A stretch of DNA of 64,000 nt, taken from positions 1,674,001-1,738,000 of the forward strand of contig JALQBC010000002.1 in NCBI GenBank assembly GCA_023375675.1. The letters run 5' to 3'. Position 1 is the stretch's first letter. Each line of letters begins with the position of its first letter. Below, piece by piece: positions 57,241 through 64,000 of the stretch. Source of the stretch: Cytospora piceicola (taxonomy: Eukaryota; Ascomycota; Sordariomycetes; Diaporthales; Cytosporaceae). Position numbers and translations under genes: made by a program. The notes under the pieces were generated by a model. That model made no database searches. It was not told the DNA's origin and saw only the letters and a list, made by a program, of their open reading frames with translations.

Positions 57241-58667
57241 ATGACGGTACCGCAAAAGGGCCACGCGCCGAACCTGGAGAAGTTCCTCAAGTCGCTTAAA
57301 GGGCAATCGATTGATGCTTCGATAGAGTCGCTCGCCTCGTGAGTGCCTGAGAGCTGACTAAACTGCCCACCTGAAAGCGCGAGCTAATTCCTCCATCTTC
57401 ATGCAGCCTTCTCAAGCGGAGACAAATCGCAGGTCCCGAGGCATGCGCCATCGCGACAGCACACATCCTCCTGCACGTCGTCGCAAAGTCAAAATGGTCC
57501 ACTGTCGACCAGCTCCTCGATCGCATTAAGCATGTTGGCCGGAAACTTGTCCTGGCGAGTCCACAAGAGCTGGTGATTGGCAACATTGTCCGCCGCGTGT
57601 TGGGTCTCATCCGCGACGAGGCCGAGGAGGACCGCGCCGGCAATGGAGAAGACTCCATGTCCGAGATCTCGACCCTTCCTGGAGACGAGCCTCAAGCCCA
57701 AATAAACTCTGCCGACGTCTCGCCACCCCATCGTCCGGCTCCCCCTCCTCGCATGGGCACCCTCACGTCCACCGGCTCGTTCCACGTCCCGCAGTCCATG
57801 TTCAACCTGCTCGCCAACCAGCCAAAGCTGGACGGAAGCCCACTAGGGTCGCCCTTTGGCAGGGGCTCGGGCTTCTCGACGCCAATGTCCCACGCCCAAG
57901 TCGCCAACATTTCTGCCCTGCGGTCTGAGGTTATTGACGGTATCGACGAGATCAAGGATGAGATCAGCCAGGTTGACGACCAGATTGCGGGCTTCGCCGA
58001 GGTGCAGATACATCCAGGCCACCATGTACTGGTTTACAAGCCCAGCCCAACAGTGGAAAAATTTCTGGTCACCGCTGCGAAGAGGAGGAAGTTTACTGTT
58101 CTGATTGCCGGCGCAACACCCCTAAAGCCAACGGACGAGCCCCCTTGCGCCGCTCTGCGAAAGCAGTTGAGCAAATTCGGTGTCAACACGATCAACATCT
58201 CCGGAAGCGGGATCATGGCATACATGCCCAAGGTCAATATGGTTGTCCTCGGCGCCCAGGCTGTGACCGCTAACGGCGCAGTCATCGCTGATGGAGGTGC
58301 TGCCATGGTTGCGAGAGCCGCCCGCGAATACAACAAGACCGTGATCGTCCTGGGCGGAGTCTTCAAGCTCTGCCCTGAAGATGAGCCGGATCTGGATGCT
58401 CTTGTTGGTGTTGGCGATCCCATGGACTTCGTCAGTTACGATGGCCACCTGGTCGACGTTGAGGTTGAGACCACAAGCTCCGAGTACATCGTGCCCGAGC
58501 TGATAGACATCTACATCACGAACTTGTAAGTGGAAGGCCGATCTTGTGCAAGCGATAACGACTGCGATGCTAACTAATGAAACAGGGGACCACATTCTCG
58601 GGACCATCTCCAAGGTGTGGTCGCTGATCACTACAAAATAGAAGACGTGGACTTCATCATGCAGTGA
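57241..58667 (+). CDS. gcd7: Translation initiation factor eIF2B subunit beta (Gcd7)
   Basis: Regulatory subunit of the guanine-nucleotide exchange factor that recycles eIF2. Exons 57241-57338, 57407-58525 and 58586-58667 with introns of 68 and 60 bp give 432 residues. The N-terminal helical domain (APNLEKFLKSLKGQSIDASI) is followed by a disordered insert and the Rossmann-like regulatory domain (IQIHPG-type EVQIHPGHHVLVYKPSPTVE, LGAQAVTANGAVIADGGAAM). The end DVDFIMQ and YITNLGPHSRDHLQGVVADH mark the beta subunit, not alpha or delta. The insert (about 100-185, rich in Ser, Pro, Gly) contains FHVPQSMFNLL and GSPLGSPFGRGSGFSTP and is longer than in yeast. Confidence 0.94.
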
Positions 58668-59560
58668 TATCAGTCAGTCGGCATGATATGATGCAACTGC
58701 CTGGTGGTAGGAATTGCATCGGACACGACAGCTTCTGACAGCCTTGCGAGCGCCGAATACTCGATTGGATTGATTCAACGATACGCGTGTCCCTGGAAGA
58801 CCTCGGAACCTTCTTGCCTTCCAAAAGTCTCTGGCAACGGTAGTGTGTATACCAAGCCGTAGAGCCTCAAATGCTGCCTTACGGGGCCGCGTCAGCTTGC
58901 ACACTAGGCCTGCGTCTACCTGCAGGCAGAAGTTCGTAGTGAGGTGGGGGAGAGCCAAGGGCTATTGGAGAGCCGTGAGGCTGTCTTTGAGGCAGAACAG
59001 GTGCAAGCGAACCGTGTGGCGCAATCCCTGGGCATAAGACGGCCTAATGCTGCTCCTGGGTGGGAAGTCTAACCGGGCGGCCTCCCACCCTTGGGGCCAT
59101 CCATGCTCTCTTGGTACTAGCCCACGAGGATCGCTAATGAGCTTATCCAGGCCTCGTGTGGGAACCAAATGGGTTTGCGCCGCGGAACGTCTTGGAAGAA
59201 ATCCTACGTCGAATCCGGCAAGGCTGTGTGACGACGCAGTCATAATGAGAGGACAGCGCGGGGCCGAGCGCCTGATTAGAAGATGAACGAATAATACCCC
59301 TCTTAGGATGAGTTGTTCAGCCACGCCATCAATATCAGAATTGATTACTCCAAATGTCCGAGCCGCCGACTCCCATCGGTTATCAACTGAAGTATTTCCC
59401 AAGTCTTGCAAGACCTATCCTGAATTCCTGTCAAGCTCAGCTTGTTTCCACTTTTCGAACATATCAACAATATCTTACGTATCTACGGACTTGCTACACC
59501 AAGCCAACACACCCTCCACATCTCCCTTATTGTAAGACGCCGACACATTACGTATCCAAG
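58668..59560. other. Intergenic region
   Basis: 3' end of eIF2B beta and leader of the next gene. The frame of the next gene is open upstream to 59354 but reads like leader sequence. Confidence 0.5.
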
Positions 59561-62272
59561 ATGACGCCGCATCTGGGCGACGCACCAGACATTCCTCCGC
59601 CGCCGTACTCAGAGACGGACATATATTCTGCTTCCAATGGCCACTCTCCTGTGGCACGGTCCCTGGTTCTCCCCATCCGCCATCGCACATCATCATCCCC
59701 ATCTCACAGTAACTCAAACGGTGTGCCAGTCATGGACGATACTTCATCGGCCGCGTCCAACAGCGATGTTATCTACACGCCTCCCCTGACGCCTAGGAGC
59801 TCACACTCCCGCTCATTCAGCAGGAACAACTCGGGCAATGATAACCTGTTAAGCCCAGGCTATCCGCTGCATCAGCAGCAGAACACCGTTAGTGTGTCGT
59901 CGGACCATCTGACCAGCACATCAGCAGAGGCCTACTTTGAGTCACGGCCAGTACCACCAGCCTGTCGGTCTGTGGAACACATCATCCACACCGTTTTCGT
60001 CCGACCCGATAGCTCGCCAGATGACTTCCCTTACCAGCAAGCATGGGCCCATCGAGATATCAGGCCAGAGGATTGGCAGACGTTTCTGAATTACTTGATG
60101 CCAAACCACATAACGGAGAGCAACGAGGCTGTCATCGAGCGTAAGCTCCGAGCCGAGGGCCTTGATGTGGATGATGATGTCAGGTCTGCGAGGAGTGCGA
60201 GGAGTGCAAGGAGTGCAGGGAGTGAGAAGGGTGCCAGAGATGTTGCTGCTGGGGAGAGGACGCCTGTCGAGGCGCAGTTGGACCAGCTCCGCGCGCCAGG
60301 CGTGCAAGAAACAACGAACGTGGAGGAGACCGTGAGGGCATGGAACGAGGGCTTCTTTGGCCCGAGAGGAATGGCCATCGCCCTGGAGCAGGCATCTTTG
60401 GCGGGGGATGGACCACCGCGGATGCCGGGAGCTTGGGAGCCGTCGTTTAACGACAGCAGCAACCCGGACCCTGCAAACACGAATGCACCCATGCCTGACC
60501 CACGGCCGAACCATGGTGGCCAGTGGTGGCGTGGCAACCCGCCTGACCGGCGACCCAACGACGGTGGCCAGTGGTGGCGCTTCAACCCGCTGGACAGGGG
60601 CAATACTCCATCCCGTGGCCTCAACTTCGGGGGGCTCTCCATCGATGACGACCGCGTCGCCATTGGCAACAGCTTCGTTGCTGATTCCAACGGCCTGAGG
60701 ATCGGCGGTATGGTACTGGACAACAACGGGGTGCGGATCCACGGCCGTGACATCTTTGGAGGCGGCGGGGCGGGCCCCGGCGCGAGAGTTCGGACTGCTC
60801 CCCCGGCTCCTGCGGCACCGCCTGTGCCGCCCATGGCCCCCATGCATGCTATGCCGCCCATGCCTCCTGTGCCTTCTATGCCTTCAATGTCGCCACTTCC
60901 TCCAGGGTTCTTTCACGACCAGACCGCCTATTACAATCAGATGCCCCCACCGCCGCCTCAACCTCCTCGCTTGGGGGTGCAAAACCGTGAACAGGAGGGT
61001 ACTAACCCCCACCATCACCACCAACACGGCGGTGGCGCGAGAGGCCGCGGCCCGTGGCTTTCCGGAAGGGACAGCTCCCGTCGCCAGCGATCGCACTCCA
61101 GATCCTCCTCTTCGTCGTCATCCTCCTCCAGCAGCAGCAGCAGCAGCTCCTCGACCTCGTCATCGGATTCTGACGCATTATCGGTCGGCTCGCTCCCCGA
61201 CTGCGAAGACCTCAGAGACAGCCAGCTCCCCGTGGCCAAGGCATACCTCGAGCAGTGGCTCTCGAGCCCCGAGAACTTCGTCACCAAGGAGAACGTCAAG
61301 GAGGCGAGGGAGAAGCTCAAGGCCGCAAAGAGGGGCGGCGGCGGCGGCGGCGGCGGCGCCGCGGCCGACCCCGACGCCGCCACGCGCCAGCAGGTGCGCT
61401 CCCTGGCGGCGCGGTGGGGGGCCCTGAAGCGCGAGCAGAGGGGCGCGCGGCGCGAGGCCAGGCGGCGGAAGAGGGCGCACCGGCGGGCGGAGAAGAGGGG
61501 GCGGCGGCAGGCCAGGAGGGAGGCGAAGCGCGCGAGGAGGCAGGCCAGGCGGGAGGGGAGGCAGGCCCAGAGGGAGGCGAGGAGGGAGGACAAGAGGGGG
61601 GGCGGCGGTGGCCACCGGGGGGGCCGCCGCCACGACCACGGCCCCGGACACGATCCACACGGCGGGGCGGGGCCCTTCGGCGCCCGCGCGCGGGGCTGGT
61701 TCCCCGGCGCGGGGCACGGCCCGGGTGCTCGCGGGCGCGGGCCGTTCCCGTTCTTCGGCGGTCGGGGCGGGGGGCCGCCCGCGGTGCCCGTGCCCGGCGG
61801 GCCGGGGCCTCATGCCGATTTCCAGAGGGGCGTGGAGGACTGGTCGAGGCGGATGGACGGGTGGGGACGGGACTTCTCGGCCTGGGGCGGGGGGCCTGGG
61901 GCGTGGCCATCTGGCAGTGCTGGGGAGCATGATGTCAAGGGTGGACATGTGCACGGTGATGAGTACGGTGGTGGTGAGCAGGAGGCCGGTATTGCTATGC
62001 GGGACGACGAGGGTGGAGACGGCGCGCACGCTGTTTCGGGGGCCATGTATGCCGCGCTTGAGGAGAAACAGAGGGAGTTGCAGGGCAAGAGGGATGCCTT
62101 GGCCGGGCTCCAGGAGAATAGCTATGGGGAAGACAGCAACGGCAAGAAGGAGGGCGCGCCGATGTCGGTTGTGCTACTGCCAGAGATCGCGGAGCTTGAG
62201 GTGGTGGTCAAGTCGTTGACGCTCAAGGCTGATGAGCAGTTTGCTAAGGAGCTGTCTGCTCTGGAAGGTTAA
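59561..62272 (+). CDS. Large low-complexity hypothetical protein, Arg-rich helix
   Basis: I start at the ATG at 59561 (CCAAGATGACG), giving 903 residues; the same frame opens 69 codons earlier, but that part looks untranslated. The N-terminus has a Pro-Tyr motif (PPPPYSE) that could bind WW domains. The conserved-looking globular part is about 125-180 (EHIIHTVFVRPDSSPDDFPY, DIRPEDWQTFLNYLMPNHI). It also has a short tandem RSARSARSARSAGS, two GGQWWR repeats, a block SNGLRIGGMVLDNNGVRIHG, a Pro/Met-rich segment, and a Ser run (encoded by TCC/AGC mixtures). Next comes an Arg/Ala/Glu single-helix-like stretch (RREARRRKRAHRRAEKRGRR onward), a Gly/His/Arg region and a C-terminal coiled coil (AALEEKQRELQGKRDALAGL). 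GC content exceeds its neighbours in the Arg-rich part. I do not recognise the family. Confidence 0.75.
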   Translation: MTPHLGDAPDIPPPPYSETDIYSASNGHSPVARSLVLPIRHRTSSSPSHSNSNGVPVMDDTSSAASNSDVIYTPPLTPRSSHSRSFSRNNSGNDNLLSPGYPLHQQQNTVSVSSDHLTSTSAEAYFESRPVPPACRSVEHIIHTVFVRPDSSPDDFPYQQAWAHRDIRPEDWQTFLNYLMPNHITESNEAVIERKLRAEGLDVDDDVRSARSARSARSAGSEKGARDVAAGERTPVEAQLDQLRAPGVQETTNVEETVRAWNEGFFGPRGMAIALEQASLAGDGPPRMPGAWEPSFNDSSNPDPANTNAPMPDPRPNHGGQWWRGNPPDRRPNDGGQWWRFNPLDRGNTPSRGLNFGGLSIDDDRVAIGNSFVADSNGLRIGGMVLDNNGVRIHGRDIFGGGGAGPGARVRTAPPAPAAPPVPPMAPMHAMPPMPPVPSMPSMSPLPPGFFHDQTAYYNQMPPPPPQPPRLGVQNREQEGTNPHHHHQHGGGARGRGPWLSGRDSSRRQRSHSRSSSSSSSSSSSSSSSSSTSSSDSDALSVGSLPDCEDLRDSQLPVAKAYLEQWLSSPENFVTKENVKEAREKLKAAKRGGGGGGGGAAADPDAATRQQVRSLAARWGALKREQRGARREARRRKRAHRRAEKRGRRQARREAKRARRQARREGRQAQREARREDKRGGGGGHRGGRRHDHGPGHDPHGGAGPFGARARGWFPGAGHGPGARGRGPFPFFGGRGGGPPAVPVPGGPGPHADFQRGVEDWSRRMDGWGRDFSAWGGGPGAWPSGSAGEHDVKGGHVHGDEYGGGEQEAGIAMRDDEGGDGAHAVSGAMYAALEEKQRELQGKRDALAGLQENSYGEDSNGKKEGAPMSVVLLPEIAELEVVVKSLTLKADEQFAKELSALEG

Positions 62273-62660
62273 CAGCTGAGGCTGGAACCCGGAAGATATG
62301 GGCCAGGCCAGGGGGAGTCTCTTTCCGGCTTATAAAGAGACCGATCATCTGGCAGTGATAGCTACGAATGTGATGATGCTTTCGCCCCTTCAGTGTTTGC
62401 AGTATTTTTGACATTTTTGTCTAGCCTGTCCTCGTTGGAGCTCTCTATGCCAAAGAGACGAGCCCTTGGGCTCATCGGTACACCACAGTAAAAGTCGCTC
62501 AGACGAACCTCAGTCGCTGCGATCAGGACGGATCCAAGATGTCCAACCACGCCGGAAGCAGAGCACCCGTTCTCCTATGTTAATATCTAGATGGCCCCGA
62601 CAGACCAAGGCCCCCCAACCTCCGCAGTCCCCTTCCCCCTCTCCCATGATAACCCGAGTC
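62273..62660. other. Convergent spacer
   Basis: Short tail-to-tail region between the low-complexity gene and naa10. No gene. Confidence 0.5.
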
Positions 62661-63571
62661 TTAAACGTGTTTGCTCTCGTCCCTCTCGACCAGCTCGCCC
62701 ACGCCCAGCCCCCTGCCGACCTTGACCTTCTTCTTGTCCTCCTTGCCCTCGCCTCCGCCGGCGGCCGCCTTCTTCTTGGCGCCGCCCTTCTTCCTGGCGG
62801 GGTCGCTGCCGACGTCGCCGACGGGCTCGCCCTCGTCGACGCCCTCGGAGGAGGAGGAGGCGGCGGCGTCCTCCTCGGCGTCCCGCTCCTCCCGCAGCTG
62901 CTCCCGGATGGGCGCCAGGTCCAGCTTCATGCCGAAGGCGTCCTCGCCGTCGGCGTAGTACTTGGCCTCGACCTTCTCCCGCTTGAAGCCGAGCGTCTGC
63001 TCGTAGAGGTGGATGGCGGCCTGGTTGGACTCGCGCACGTGCAGGGAGACGTAGTGGGCGCCGAAGGTCTCGACCATGGCGAGTTCTGTCCGGCCAGCCG
63101 CCTCGTTGTTAGCTATGAAACCAAACCCCGTTTTTGCTCCCTCCCGCCTTTTCGGACAGGGGAGACTCCAGGCTGTTGAACAAACACCCTGGGCATGATA
63201 TATGAGGGCAGTGGTGGTGGGCAGTGGTGGTAGTGGAGGGGTTAGTGGTGTGACGTACGGCTCTGTCGCATCAGCTTCTCGGCGATGCCCAGTTTCCTAT
63301 GCGTCCGCATGACGCTCAGGCTGGTGATGTGGCCGTGCTGGACGCCGTCGGCGGGCTCCTCCTCCATCTTGGCCAGCACGTAGCCCACGATCTTGGGGTA
63401 GTCGTAGGGGGTCTTCTTGGGGCGGGCGACGTCGACGGCGACGAAGCTGAGCTGGGGCCATGATAGCGCGTGGTAGAGGTAGTATTTGAGGAAGTAGTTC
63501 TCGGGCAGGTTCTCGAGGTTGGCGTGTTGGATCAGAGGCAGGTCCGAGGGGCGGAGGACGCGGATATCCAT
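62661..63571 (-). CDS. naa10: N-terminal acetyltransferase A catalytic subunit Naa10/Ard1
   Basis: Acetylates Ser/Ala/Thr N-termini of nascent chains at the ribosome, with Naa15. Exons 63259-63571 and 62661-63085 with a 173-bp intron (GTACGT...GACAG) give 245 residues. The GNAT fold shows [58 protein letters not shown] with the acetyl-CoA motif RKLGIA (92-97, RxxGxA), and [20 protein letters not shown]. The C-terminus has Asp/Glu- and Lys-rich runs ([20 protein letters not shown]). The leader contains a long (CTT)n/(AAG)n run. The intron is longer than usual for this window. Confidence 0.95.
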
Positions 63572-64000
63572 GGTGGGCGGCGGGTGGGATGGTTTGGAGC
63601 TGGGTATGTTTCTTTTCTTTTCTTCTCTTCTCTTCTCCTTCTTCTTCTTCTTCTTCTTCTTCTTCTTCTTTATCGGTCTTTCTCCTGTCGGCTGGGTGGT
63701 CTGGGTGCTGCTGTGAGTGTGATGTTCGCGTGCGTGTGTGTGAGGCTGGCTGTGTATGCGATATATGCGACGAAAGTGGTTCAAAGCTCTTGCCGGCCGA
63801 CAAGTCCAAAATGCCAAGCCAAATGGAGGGGCACATTTTGGGGCGTTGACCTGAGCTTGGAAGTACCTTTGTACCTGTACCTGTACCTGTTCCTGTACCT
63901 CCACCTCCGGCTACTTAGTACCGTGTACTTAGTTAGTACCGGTAGCCGGAGCCTCTGAGCCCTGTGAGAGTACTTTGACCCGACTGGAGCGCATATCTAA
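63572..64000. promoter_or_regulatory. naa10 leader and promoter with (CTT)n and palindromes
   Basis: A (CTT)n run (63638-63670; AAG in the transcript sense) lies about 70-100 bp upstream of the start. Beyond it, tandem TACCTG units (63883-63900) and palindromic TACTTAGTACCGTGTACTTAG (about 63913-63940) occur near the window edge. Confidence 0.55.
63638..63670. repeat. (CTT)n microsatellite in naa10 leader
   Basis: About eleven tandem CTT units on the plus strand, transcribed as AAG in the naa10 mRNA. Confidence 0.9.

Noticed and set aside
61178..62029. 283-codon minus-strand frame rich in Pro/Arg
   Set aside because: It is antisense to the Arg/Gly-rich part of the 903-residue protein; GC-rich low complexity opens all frames there.

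Overview
The window is nuclear DNA from a filamentous ascomycete (Pezizomycotina), most likely a Sordariomycete. The evidence is short introns (about 55-175 bp) with GTAAGT-like donors and CTAAC-type branch points, GPI-anchored and mannan-synthesis genes of the fungal wall, fungus-only families, and a transposon showing the signature of repeat-induced point mutation (RIP). I found 22 probably functional or plausible protein genes, two clear pseudogenes and one RIP-degraded DNA transposon. No tRNA, rRNA or CRISPR was recognised. Intron-containing genes were rebuilt by hand from splice signals; in each rebuilt model the exon lengths sum to a multiple of three.

Left end (1-12 kb) looks accessory. 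A diterpene cyclase (copalyl diphosphate/kaurene synthase type) is broken at the very edge. A 3.13-kb AT-rich transposon with 100-bp terminal inverted repeats follows. Then come an intact alpha/beta hydrolase, a shattered 4-coumarate:CoA-ligase-like acyl-CoA synthetase, a disordered orphan protein and a secreted Gly/Pro-rich repeat protein. This resembles a decayed secondary-metabolism locus.

Middle (12-36 kb) holds an ER J-protein (Scj1 type), the spliceosomal helicase Prp2, a newly assembled 43-residue three-exon gene, a type I membrane protein, two poorly known multi-exon genes (one with a C2H2-like finger and a cupin-like end), a modin-like membrane protein, a mitochondrial NAD/folate-type carrier, cytochrome bc1 subunit 7 and an orphan.

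Right part (36-64 kb) is mostly housekeeping: an Anp1/Mnn9/Van1 mannosyltransferase, a 3-methyladenine DNA glycosylase, the GPI wall protein Ecm33, splicing factor SPF45, a Dot5-type peroxiredoxin, a complex I 21-kDa subunit, Lto1, eIF2B beta, a large disordered protein and the N-terminal acetyltransferase Naa10. A 5.7-kb stretch before ecm33 has no recognisable gene. Shared themes are the secretory pathway and wall (Scj1, Anp1, Ecm33), splicing (Prp2, SPF45), mitochondrial respiration (Qcr7, complex I, carrier) and translation (eIF2B beta, Lto1). Nothing indicates co-transcription. Intergenic DNA is peppered with short palindromes built on ACCTAGGT and ACTTAAGT.
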